Shown in pieces: positions 28,382 to 37,189 of a DNA stretch of 64,000 bases. The translations under genes were made by a program, and so were the position numbers. The DNA comes from Blastomonas sp. CACIA14H2 (GTDB taxonomy: Bacteria; Pseudomonadota; Alphaproteobacteria; Sphingomonadales; Sphingomonadaceae), in NCBI GenBank assembly GCA_000503195.1, contig AYSC01000023.1, forward strand, positions 1-64,000, given 5' to 3'. Within the stretch, counting starts at the first letter, position 1. Each line of letters begins with the position of its first letter. The notes below the pieces were generated by a model. That model saw nothing but the letters and a program-made list of their open reading frames with translations, ran no database searches and was not told where the DNA came from.

Positions 28382-31240
28382 ATGAAACGCCTTCGGTTTA
28401 CATTGACTGCCGCCCTCGCCCTTGCGTCCAGCGCTGCATTGGCTGAGCAAGTTCCCACGCCCATGGAGGTTCTTGGACATGACATGGGCGAGGACCGTTA
28501 TGTCGTGAGCTACAGCGACACGGTCCGCTACTGGCAGCGTCTAGCGGCCAGCAGCGACCGCATCCGGTTGGTGGACATCGGCCCCACGGTGGAGAAGCGC
28601 CGCCAGATGATGGCGATCGTGTCCTCTCCCGAAAATCTGGCACTGCTCGAAACCTATCGGGACATTTCCGAGCGGCTTGGACGAGCCGAAAACCTGACCG
28701 ACGAACAGGCGCGCCAGCTGGCCGAAAAGGGGAAGGCCGTGGTCTGGGTCGATGGTGGCATCCATTCGAGCGAAACCTTGACCCATTCGGCGATCGTCCA
28801 GCAGGTCTATGATCTGGTGTCTAGCGACGATCCGGAAGCCAAGCGTATTCGCGACAACGTGATCGTGTTGTTTGCTGCGGATAATCCCGACGGGCAGGAA
28901 CTGGTCGCCAACTGGTACATGCGCCATCCCAACCCAGCCGATCGTGAGGCAGATTTCGAAAGTCTGCCCAAGCTGTATCATCCTTATGTCGGGCATGATC
29001 TCAATCGCGATTTCTACATGGCCCAGATGCCGGAAACGCAGAATATTACCCGGATCCTGTTTCGCCAGTGGCGTCCGCAACTGGTGATGAATCAGCACCA
29101 GACCGGTCCTGCGGGGACGGTGGTGTTCATTCCCCCTTTCAGGGACCCGTTCAATTTCAATTTTGACCCACTGGTGATGACGAGCCTGGAAGAAGTCGGG
29201 GCCGCGATGCAGTCGCGCTTGCTTAGCGAAGGCAAGCGCGGCGGGACGTCACGCAGCGGAGCGCATTACGATACCTGGTATAATGGAAATCTCCGGTCGG
29301 TTTCCTACTTTCACAACGCTATCGGCATTCTCACCGAAACCATCGGCAAACCCGTTCCCATCGACATCGAACTGGTGCCGGAGCGCCAGTTGCCCGCCAG
29401 CCACCAGCCGGCCCCGATAGCGCCGGGAAAATGGCATATCGGCCAATCGCTGCAGTACAGCCTGACCCTTAACCGTGCCGTACTCAGCCATGCGGCCGCC
29501 AATCGGGAAAAGCTGCTGTTCAACATCTATCGCATGGGTGCGAACAGCATCGCTCGCGGCAGCACCGATCATTGGACGATGACGCCGCGCCGCATTGCGG
29601 AGATGCACGCAGCTTCTGCGGCAGCAGGTGCCAAGCCAGTACCGACGCGCACGCGCGGCAGCAGCTCGATAGCACCCATTCATTACGACCAAATCATGAG
29701 GGCACCCGAAAACCGAGATGCGAGGGCCTATGTCATCGACCCCGGCCAGCGCGATTATCCTACCGCGATCCGCTTTCTCAATGCGCTGATCCGGTTGGGC
29801 GTCGATGTCGATCAGGCTAATGCGCCTTTCGTCGCCAACGGCAAACGATTCCCAGCGGGAACTCTGTTCGTGCGCACTGCGCAGGCCTATCGCCCGCACA
29901 TTCTCGACATGTTCGAGCCGCAGGATTACCCCGAGAACTTCGAGTATCCCGGCGGTCCACCCATCCCCCCGGCCGATGCCACAGGCTATACGCCAGCCTT
30001 TCAGATGGGGGTAAACTTCGACCGGGTGCTGGATGCGATCATTGTACCATCGACCCGCATTTCTGCGCCCCTGGATGCGCCTTCGGGGCGCATAAGAGGC
30101 AAGGGCAGAGCTGGATTCCTGGCTGACCACGGCGCAAACAACAGCTTCGTGCTTTCCAACCGATTGCTGAAGGCCGGCCAGCAGGTTTTCTGGCTGACGG
30201 AGCCCAGAACCGTTGCCGACGGCCCATCGGAGCGCGGAGCGTTGTGGATTCCCGCTTCGCCGGTATCGGAACGCATTGTTGCCGATGCCGTCCACTCGCT
30301 CGGGATCAATGTCGAGCGGGTCAACACCCCGCCACGCGAAGAGAAGCTCCCCTTGCGCCTTCCGCGCATCGCCTTGGCCGACACATATGGCGGCCTGATG
30401 CCCACGGGCTGGATGCGGTGGATCTTCGACCAGTTCGAGTTTCCCGTCACGCTGGTCTACCCGCAACAGCTGGAGAAGAGCGATCTGAACCGGGATTTCG
30501 ATGCTGTCATTCTTCCGCACGGCGCATTCACCATGGCGGCTGGTCGCGCCGATGACGACGGAATGTTTCGCGGCCGCAGCGATGCCAAGCAGCCAGCGCC
30601 GAAGGACATACCCGTCGAGTATCATCCCTGGTTAGGGCAGATCACGGCCGACTCGACTATGCCGCAGCTCGACAGATATGTTCAGCAGGGCGGCACTCTG
30701 ATCGCACTGGGCGGCTCCGCGCAAGCCGTGGTTCAGGCGCTCGAGCTTCCGCTTGCAGACGCGGTGGCGGAAACTGTTGACGGTCGGAGCGCAAGACCGC
30801 CGCGCCATCGTTTTTACGTCCCCGGTGCCCTGATCCAAGCCACTACCGATCCCAGCTCTCCAATCGCTTATGGGCTGCCCCAACATATCGACCTTTTCTT
30901 TGAAGACAGTCCTGTCTGGGCCCCAACAGCTGGTGCCGCCGACTTGAAAATCCCTGCACGATTCGCCGAAACGCCTGCGCTGCGCAGCGGCTGGGCCCAT
31001 GGCTTGGAACGCCTACGTGACGCTGCTGCGGTCGTGCAATATCCAAGGGGAAAAGGCGGTATCACGCTTTTTGGTCCGGAAATCGCCCTGCGAGGCCAAA
31101 CTCATGGGGCCTTCAAACTGCTGTTCAACGCGATGTACCTGAGCGCGATGGATCAGCAGAAAGCGGGCGTGGGTAGTGGCCAGAAAGGGGCAATGAGCTC
31201 GACCCTTAGGGATCGGCAGGCAGCTAGGCCAACGGGTTAG
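28382..31240 (+). CDS. Secreted M14-family zinc carboxypeptidase-like protein
   Basis: A 952-residue protein: signal peptide (MKRLRFTLTAALALASSAALA), then the M14 catalytic domain with VDGGIHSSETLTH near residue 125 (H-x-x-E zinc site), GHDLNRDFYMAQMPETQ near 205 and VMNQHQTGP near 238 (third zinc His). The rest (400-950) holds alpha/beta segments seen in the long M14 peptidases of sphingomonads and includes a glutamine amidotransferase-like part near VILPHGAFTMAAG. Probably periplasmic, removing C-terminal residues from imported peptides. Last gene of the scavenging block. Confidence 0.85.
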   Translation: MKRLRFTLTAALALASSAALAEQVPTPMEVLGHDMGEDRYVVSYSDTVRYWQRLAASSDRIRLVDIGPTVEKRRQMMAIVSSPENLALLETYRDISERLGRAENLTDEQARQLAEKGKAVVWVDGGIHSSETLTHSAIVQQVYDLVSSDDPEAKRIRDNVIVLFAADNPDGQELVANWYMRHPNPADREADFESLPKLYHPYVGHDLNRDFYMAQMPETQNITRILFRQWRPQLVMNQHQTGPAGTVVFIPPFRDPFNFNFDPLVMTSLEEVGAAMQSRLLSEGKRGGTSRSGAHYDTWYNGNLRSVSYFHNAIGILTETIGKPVPIDIELVPERQLPASHQPAPIAPGKWHIGQSLQYSLTLNRAVLSHAAANREKLLFNIYRMGANSIARGSTDHWTMTPRRIAEMHAASAAAGAKPVPTRTRGSSSIAPIHYDQIMRAPENRDARAYVIDPGQRDYPTAIRFLNALIRLGVDVDQANAPFVANGKRFPAGTLFVRTAQAYRPHILDMFEPQDYPENFEYPGGPPIPPADATGYTPAFQMGVNFDRVLDAIIVPSTRISAPLDAPSGRIRGKGRAGFLADHGANNSFVLSNRLLKAGQQVFWLTEPRTVADGPSERGALWIPASPVSERIVADAVHSLGINVERVNTPPREEKLPLRLPRIALADTYGGLMPTGWMRWIFDQFEFPVTLVYPQQLEKSDLNRDFDAVILPHGAFTMAAGRADDDGMFRGRSDAKQPAPKDIPVEYHPWLGQITADSTMPQLDRYVQQGGTLIALGGSAQAVVQALELPLADAVAETVDGRSARPPRHRFYVPGALIQATTDPSSPIAYGLPQHIDLFFEDSPVWAPTAGAADLKIPARFAETPALRSGWAHGLERLRDAAAVVQYPRGKGGITLFGPEIALRGQTHGAFKLLFNAMYLSAMDQQKAGVGSGQKGAMSSTLRDRQAARPTG

Positions 31241-31477
31241 CCCCCGATGGATACACCTTGCCACCAAGGAAGATTATGGGACGAAGCAGCCATTCAAGTG
31301 TGGCAGGCGGACGTCAGTTATCGACAGATGCCGCCGTTCGTTAGCAAATCCCTAATCCAACCGCATAACCCTCAGACTGGGCGAAATGCGGCAAGACAGG
31401 CTTGATACCGTGCCCTTCACAAACCGAACTACCGGGTTGCGTCGGCTGCCTAACGCAGAGCGCCTGAAGGGGGCGTC

Positions 31478-32767
31478 TTAAGGCTGTGCACCTACGAGGC
31501 CGAGCAACCTTGCCGCGATCGACGCGGACACCGCCACATCGATCGTCGCGGTCTCAAAAATATGGTTGCTTCCGGTTACCTTGTGCGATGCCTGCACTCC
31601 CTCGGGCCCGCCCATACCGTGATGATGGGGGTACAGTAGCGTCAGGCGTTTGCAATCGTAGAGCCGCCCATAAGCCATCATTTGGTAGACGTCGGCCTGC
31701 GAAACGCCCTGCTTCTTGTCATCGATGCGCCTGGCGATCCGCTTCCATTTCGTGTCGATGATTTGGATGATGTGCCCGCCGCGCTTCACGAGGATGTCGG
31801 GTTTGGTCTGGAACATCCCGCCGCTGTCGGTCTCGAGGCAATAGAGGCGCCCGCCTTGGCTGACGATCTTGAGGTCGCTGCCGGCAACCGCGCGGGCTGC
31901 CATGCGCGCGATATATTCCTCGAAGAGCGTGCTCATCTCGAACAGCAGCGAGAAGCCGCTGCTTCCGCCCGCCGACGTCGTCTGAAAACGGTCTCCGAGC
32001 AGCAGCCGGGCAAGGTTGAGGAGCTGGCGCCAGCGTTCGTTGGTCCGATCGAGGACGACGTCGTCCCAGCGCAGCGCGGGGATCGCGACCTCGGCGATGT
32101 CGGCATAGGCGAAGGCCAGCTCGCGCAGGTGGCGCTGGTTGTCCGCCGAACGCGCGATGCGCGAGAGCCGCGTGACCGCCGCCTTCATGATCCGGTTGAG
32201 CGCGATGTCCGGCGACAGCGCGTCATAGCGGCACGCGAGCCGCGAGGGGTTGGCGGCAAGCACGGTGAACTGGCGTGTAACGTCGAGCCGGCCGCGCAGG
32301 GCGGCAAGGTCGTCCTCGTGCTTGGCATAGCGCCGCGGCATGCCCTGGCGCACGGCATCAACGAGCTTCTCGGAGAAAAGCCGGATCAGGATCTCAAGCA
32401 GGGTCTCGCGCTGGTAGTCTAGCGCCGTTACCTGTCCAGGGTCGATCCTGATGTCGAGCGCAACTGCAAGCATATGGACAAGCCGCCGCCTGATGCACCC
32501 GGTGGCAGTCTCGGCCGGGTCGCCGGGGAAATCGATCTTCGGCAGGATCTCGAGCGCGCAACCTTCGGCGGCGACGACCCCGACGACACCGTGGGCGCGC
32601 AATGCCTTGCGGCCTTGCTCGAGTACCCCGCCGGCTCGCTTCGACAGGGGCGACGCCGCGGCCACCGCAGCGATGCTGTCCGCAGCGCGCAGCGGTATCG
32701 TGCGCGAGTTGCCGGCATCCTCGCCATATTCAATCGACTGCCACTCAAGGATCGTGCGGCGGATCAT
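31478..32767 (-). CDS. mcrC: McrC subunit of a McrBC-type restriction system
   Basis: A 429-residue protein, MIRRTILEWQSIEYG. The N-terminal half binds McrB in the family; the C-terminal half is a PD-(D/E)xK nuclease: FQTKPDILVKRGGHIIQIIDTKWK (near residue 320) carries Asp and D-x-K, with SQADVYQMMAYG after it. McrC supplies the endonuclease of the McrBC complex, which translocates on and cuts modified DNA. The ATG at 32767 overlaps the mcrB stop (ATGA), which fixes the start. Confidence 0.9.
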   Translation of the reverse strand: MIRRTILEWQSIEYGEDAGNSRTIPLRAADSIAAVAAASPLSKRAGGVLEQGRKALRAHGVVGVVAAEGCALEILPKIDFPGDPAETATGCIRRRLVHMLAVALDIRIDPGQVTALDYQRETLLEILIRLFSEKLVDAVRQGMPRRYAKHEDDLAALRGRLDVTRQFTVLAANPSRLACRYDALSPDIALNRIMKAAVTRLSRIARSADNQRHLRELAFAYADIAEVAIPALRWDDVVLDRTNERWRQLLNLARLLLGDRFQTTSAGGSSGFSLLFEMSTLFEEYIARMAARAVAGSDLKIVSQGGRLYCLETDSGGMFQTKPDILVKRGGHIIQIIDTKWKRIARRIDDKKQGVSQADVYQMMAYGRLYDCKRLTLLYPHHHGMGGPEGVQASHKVTGSNHIFETATIDVAVSASIAARLLGLVGAQP

Positions 32768-35373
32768 TTGCGCTGGAGGCCGCCAAAGTCGAAGTCGTCG
32801 AGGACGGTCCATCGGAACCGGGGCGTGGCCTCGCCTTCGCCACCCATGCCCGCGGGTGTCGCGAGCTGCTTGCGCTGCAGGAAGCCACCCTTGCGATCGG
32901 CATCACCTTCGTCGGCATCGCCCAGGACCGCGGCCACCTTATTCCAGTCCTCATAGAAGTATTCGGCAAGCAGCGGTATCACCTTGTGGCGCATGACGTC
33001 CACGACGTCGCTGCGGGTCTTGCAGTTGATGAAGTAGGCGTGGCCGATCTGGTGCTCGCGATCAAACAGATATTCGATCCGGCCGTTGATCGTCGACAGC
33101 AGCGCCGAGAGGTCGATGCCCTCCACGGTGCCAAGCAAGTCGGCGCGTGGCATTAGCTCGCGGAACTCGAACCGCCGCCGCAATGCCGTGTCTAGCAGCG
33201 CGATGGAGCGATCGGCGGTATTCATGGTGCCGACGATGTGGAGGTTGGCAGGAACTCCGAACACGGCACCCGAGTAAGGCAGCCGCACCTTGAGCTCGTT
33301 GAGCTCCCCGAGGCGCTTGTCCGGCTCGAGCAAGGTGATCAGCTCGCCGAACACCTTGGATATATTGGCCCGGTTGATCTCGTCGATGACGAGGACATAC
33401 GGCCGAGCGCCGGACACGGGACGCGAGGCATCCTCGCCGAGCACGATCGACTCCAAGCCGTCCCAGTCGATGGTCGTGGGCCGTAGCTGGTACACCGAAT
33501 GACGGCGGAAGTAGCTCGCGTAGAAGCGGGCGCGCTCGACGCCGTCGGCATTCTGCCAGATCCAGTCGACCTTGCGACGGTGGGGATGGAAGGGCGCCGA
33601 TGCGTCATAGTAATATTCGCCGGTCACTCTGCCGAACGCGCGGACGGTATCCCGGCCATCGGACAGCGCGACATAGTCGCCAGGCTGCATCGCGGACCGG
33701 AACGAGTACGTCATCTCGATGTTGGGATCCTTGCCGGTGGCGTCGGCATCCTTCATCTCTTGCCACTCGCGGCGGATTTCCTCGAAGCTGTCGAAACGCT
33801 CATCCGACCAGTCGATGTCGCCGCCCCAGCCTAAATGGATGAGGCCCTCGTCGAGGCCGAGCGTGATGCGATCTTCCTCAATGCCCCGGCGCCCAAGCGC
33901 AATCTTGAAGACCGGCCGCTGGCGATCGAGCCGGTCGCCGGGCTGGTCGCCGCCGTCGAGGCGCGCGCGCTCGCAGATCCGCTTGAAGATCCCGTCCTCG
34001 CTGCGCAGCCGGAAGCCTGCCGACCCGGCAGCGGGCCCGGTTGCCTCCGTCGACTCGCCGAGGGGGTCGGCGGGATCGGTCGTGGGACGCAGGCCCTCGA
34101 CGAAATCCTCATAGGCATAGGATTGGTGGAAGGTGATGAACTCGATGCGACCATCGTCGGCGAGGCGACGATATTGCGCCATCAGCTCGTCTCGGCGATC
34201 CTCGGCGAACAACGGGTCTGACGTAGGGATGTCGAGGCAGAGACCCACGGCGACGGCGGCGGTCGCGAAGGTCTTCCCCGTCCCCGGGGGGCCGTAGAGG
34301 ATCTGGTTCATGGCGGTGCGCGGGGACTGCGTCATCTGCTTTGTTGCTCGCTGGTCGAGGTCGTAGGTGAAGGTGGTCGTGGTGCTTGCCTCGGGGCCGA
34401 CCTCCCGGGGCGGCGGTACTGCGGCGTAATGCTGGAACTTGGGCCCTCGCAGGGCCTGGCAGACATTAGCCCATGCCTGCTTCATGCCGATCTCGTCATG
34501 GAGCTTCCCGGCGACGATCGTCACGTCGACATCGCCACGATCGCGCGCGGGCGCGATGTGATTAGTCAGTGCACAGGCGCGGACTCGCTCGGCGCCAGTG
34601 ATCAGGTAAGGATATTGCTCGGCTGGCACGGGCTCCGGCCGGTCATCGGCGTCGACGATGATATACCCGGCATTATGCAACAGCGAGGCTGCGGTATACC
34701 GCTTGGACCAGCCACCTCCGAGCGTGTGGGCCCCTGCCGCGATGGCGGCGACGGGTTTGCTTGGATAGCGCGAGAACGCCCTGGGCCGCGACGGGCGCAC
34801 CCAATATTGCCGCGAATCCTGGAACTGTGGATATCGGGCGGCGAAGCCCTCGGCCCCGAGGTTGTCATAGATGTCCATTGCGGCCTCGACAGCCGCTCGA
34901 TCGAGGGCGGTGGTGGCATCGGCGGTTCCTTCGGCCGATGCATACCAGTCGACCAGCCGCTCCAGCGTCGCTTGGTCCTGGATATAGGCGGACATCTGCC
35001 TGCCGGGTTCGAGATTCGCGCCCTTCAGCGTGTAGGCCGAGCTCTTGAACTGCCGGTCGGATATCGTGATGCCGAGCGAAGCTGCAATTGCCTTCCAATC
35101 TAGGGCCTCGCCCGAGGGAGCATTCTCGAAAACAATCTTCACCTGCTTGGCAAAACCGCGGGACTTCACGTCGTTGATTTCAACCGCGAGGTGCCGGCCG
35201 CCCGGCGTCCTAAAAAGGATGGCCTTGGTCACGCGATCTGTGGAGCTGACCCGGGTGAGTTTGCCCTCGGCGGAAAGCGCTTCTGCCACCTTCAATGCTT
35301 GCTCACTATTCAAAAAACACCCCTGAATCGATTGTGCCAAGCATTGTGCTGTATCGGCGCGGTAATTCAACAA
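32764..35373 (-). CDS. mcrB: McrB-type AAA+ GTPase/ATPase with a PUA/EVE-like insertion
   Basis: An 869-residue protein. The N-terminal 330 residues are a target-recognition region I cannot assign to a known fold; a YIIVDADD-containing part lies near 235. The AAA+ motor has Walker A LYGPPGTGKT near 358, Walker B VLVIDEINRANISK near 663 and sensor GTMNTADRSIALLDTALRRRF. Between Walker A and B, residues about 484-630 form an extra domain (PVFKIALG, GLIHLGWGGDIDW, MQPGDYVALSDG, FGRVTGEYYYD) that looks like a PUA/EVE-type modified-base reader. It starts with TTG at 35373, five bases after AGGA; no ATG fits before residue 120. Coupled to mcrC. Confidence 0.9.
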   Translation of the reverse strand: MLNYRADTAQCLAQSIQGCFLNSEQALKVAEALSAEGKLTRVSSTDRVTKAILFRTPGGRHLAVEINDVKSRGFAKQVKIVFENAPSGEALDWKAIAASLGITISDRQFKSSAYTLKGANLEPGRQMSAYIQDQATLERLVDWYASAEGTADATTALDRAAVEAAMDIYDNLGAEGFAARYPQFQDSRQYWVRPSRPRAFSRYPSKPVAAIAAGAHTLGGGWSKRYTAASLLHNAGYIIVDADDRPEPVPAEQYPYLITGAERVRACALTNHIAPARDRGDVDVTIVAGKLHDEIGMKQAWANVCQALRGPKFQHYAAVPPPREVGPEASTTTTFTYDLDQRATKQMTQSPRTAMNQILYGPPGTGKTFATAAVAVGLCLDIPTSDPLFAEDRRDELMAQYRRLADDGRIEFITFHQSYAYEDFVEGLRPTTDPADPLGESTEATGPAAGSAGFRLRSEDGIFKRICERARLDGGDQPGDRLDRQRPVFKIALGRRGIEEDRITLGLDEGLIHLGWGGDIDWSDERFDSFEEIRREWQEMKDADATGKDPNIEMTYSFRSAMQPGDYVALSDGRDTVRAFGRVTGEYYYDASAPFHPHRRKVDWIWQNADGVERARFYASYFRRHSVYQLRPTTIDWDGLESIVLGEDASRPVSGARPYVLVIDEINRANISKVFGELITLLEPDKRLGELNELKVRLPYSGAVFGVPANLHIVGTMNTADRSIALLDTALRRRFEFRELMPRADLLGTVEGIDLSALLSTINGRIEYLFDREHQIGHAYFINCKTRSDVVDVMRHKVIPLLAEYFYEDWNKVAAVLGDADEGDADRKGGFLQRKQLATPAGMGGEGEATPRFRWTVLDDFDFGGLQRK

Positions 35374-35764
35374 TTAAGTCCTGAGGCGACCTGCCCACCA
35401 TGCTACGGATCATGGAGAAGCGGGATGGTAACTAACGGCGAAATCAGCCGTCGCAGAACGGGGCTGGTGCAGCGCGAGTTGGGTCGTTAGCTGTCGAAAA
35501 AAGAATGCCGCGTTGTGGGACAAAACCGACATTCGCGAGCCGCGCCCGGAATGACAGGTCCCCATTCAACACCTGCCATTCCTGAAGCACTGATGATCTT
35601 TTCCCGAAATGCGCGGGACTGGCCGGAAGACGTCTGTCAGGTTCGGAATCAAGTCAAGGGAATAGCTGACATTCACGCGGCGGCGACTCCCGACCGATCG
35701 CAGTCGTTCCTCAGTTCAGTTTGTGATGGCTGCTTAATGTAGCCCCCCACCATCTGGCGGATGC
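35374..35764. other. Intergenic region between mcrB and the Shedu gene
   Basis: A 391-base gap with no convincing gene. An open frame on the plus strand (35515-35742) lacks a ribosome site and any recognisable motif. The leftward mcrB promoter should be here. The stretch is less GC-rich than the flanks, with scattered GACATTC-type words that also occur near 41711, upstream of the other defence operon. Confidence 0.4.
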
Positions 35765-37186
35765 TTAGAATGGGGCCTCACCGTTCGTAGGCGATTCTGC
35801 TGATGGGCTTAGCGCTGCGTGGATCTCCTCCAACCGCTTCAAAAGCTCATCGAAGGTCAGAAGGGTGACGCCGACCAACGCATTGCGTAGGAGCTCCAAA
35901 GACTTCCGCCGCGCCCGATCACTCGGCGTCACCCCAGCAACGATGATGCATCGCGTGCCATAGTCGTGGATGTCATATCGCTCGCTCTGCTCTTTCAGGT
36001 TGGGCAACTCGCGCTGGAGAATCATCCGCTGATCGAGAACCTGGGCGACTGTTCCGCTAAGCTCGGTCGAGGCCGCGAAGACGTCGTCACCGCGATAGGG
36101 CGCCCCGCCCAATAGGTCGGTCGCAGGCTTCTTGATCTCGACGATCGCAAGGTTGCCGGTCGAGGCGGATGCGCAGAGGAAGTCAGTGACCTTCCCGCCG
36201 CGGCCGCTTAGGCGCTTGCCACCGGCATAAGCCTGTCCCTGCACGACCATCGCCGGCACTGCGAATGCGAGGCTTAGGATAAAGGGATTTTGCATTAGGA
36301 AGGCCTGCCACCGGCTCTCGGGAAAATCCTTGGCCAGCATTTCTCGAAAACGGCCGATAAGCTGTTGAAGGGTGACCTGCTCGATTTCGCCCCTCAGCGA
36401 AAGAAGGGCGTCGGTGTCCGACTGCGCCAGCGCTTCTAAATTGGATCGCACCAATCCGACCGCGGCCCGCCTGTCTCGCTTAGAGAGCTCCACTCGGTCC
36501 CGACCGCCGCTGGTCGCGTCGGCCAACGCGTCCGCCCGGAGAGTCTTTTTCAAGCGCGGAAACACCTGCTGGTCCGCTGCATGGAACAGCATGTGATAGG
36601 CGTAGTGGTCCTTATCCCGCTTGGCATCGCGCTGATAACGGGCGCTGATCCGGTTGATTTCTTTGCGGATCTCATGGAAGCGCCGGACACCCAGGATGAA
36701 AAATGGCGGGTCGAGCGTAGCTTCCTCGCCGCCATGCACGATCATCAGCGTAATCTTGTCCTGCCCGGCGAAAGCTTCGGGGATGGCTCGATACTCCCAG
36801 AGCAGCCCAAGGCCGAAGCGGAAGTCCTTCGCGAACCCATCGGGCAGCCCCTCAAGGATCGCCTGCACATCTTCGACGGATTGGGGCAGCTCATAGGGCC
36901 GGTCGACCCTACGGCTGACCGTGATGGAAACGAGATGGCCGTACTTAGGGGTCAGATAGTCGTCTCGGCCCTGCCGAACATTCAGCGGGAATATCCGCAA
37001 GGAGCTGGGCGTCACGTTCAGAAGCCGCTCTTTTGGATACGAACCTGTTCGGTCGTCAGGCGGAGTATCGGTGAAGAAGACATCTATGCTGAGGCCGTCG
37101 TCCTCCTCCGATGGCTCTATCAGAAGGAACGGGCCTCCATCCGCACGTTCGCGCTGGTTGAATACGGATGGTCGGACTGATGGCAT
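35765..37186 (-). CDS. sduA: Shedu-family nuclease effector (SduA, DUF4263)
   Basis: A 473-residue protein. The C-terminal 190 residues hold the Shedu/DUF4263 nuclease: ESRWQAFLMQNPFILSLAF near residue 292, KVTDFLCAS near 334 (metal Asp) and NLAIVEIKKPATDLL near 347 (E-x-K), a PD-(D/E)xK pattern. The first 280 residues are a variable region with a beta-rich start and a helical segment near 190-230 (AYHMLFHAADQQVFPRL), which in Shedu proteins serves sensing or regulation. It begins three bases after the stop of the response-regulator fusion and is last in the four-gene operon, so its activity is probably under their control. Confidence 0.85.
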   Translation of the reverse strand: MPSVRPSVFNQRERADGGPFLLIEPSEEDDGLSIDVFFTDTPPDDRTGSYPKERLLNVTPSSLRIFPLNVRQGRDDYLTPKYGHLVSITVSRRVDRPYELPQSVEDVQAILEGLPDGFAKDFRFGLGLLWEYRAIPEAFAGQDKITLMIVHGGEEATLDPPFFILGVRRFHEIRKEINRISARYQRDAKRDKDHYAYHMLFHAADQQVFPRLKKTLRADALADATSGGRDRVELSKRDRRAAVGLVRSNLEALAQSDTDALLSLRGEIEQVTLQQLIGRFREMLAKDFPESRWQAFLMQNPFILSLAFAVPAMVVQGQAYAGGKRLSGRGGKVTDFLCASASTGNLAIVEIKKPATDLLGGAPYRGDDVFAASTELSGTVAQVLDQRMILQRELPNLKEQSERYDIHDYGTRCIIVAGVTPSDRARRKSLELLRNALVGVTLLTFDELLKRLEEIHAALSPSAESPTNGEAPF

Positions 37187-37189
37187 CGA

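Noticed and set aside
31241-31477. Possible left end of a smaller defence-only element
   Set aside because: No direct repeat of the 43.18-43.21 kb sequence, recombinase or tRNA was found in this gap, so I do not draw a boundary here.
35515-35742. A 75-codon plus-strand frame between mcrB and the Shedu gene
   Set aside because: No ribosome site, no homology signal that I can see, and composition like non-coding sequence.
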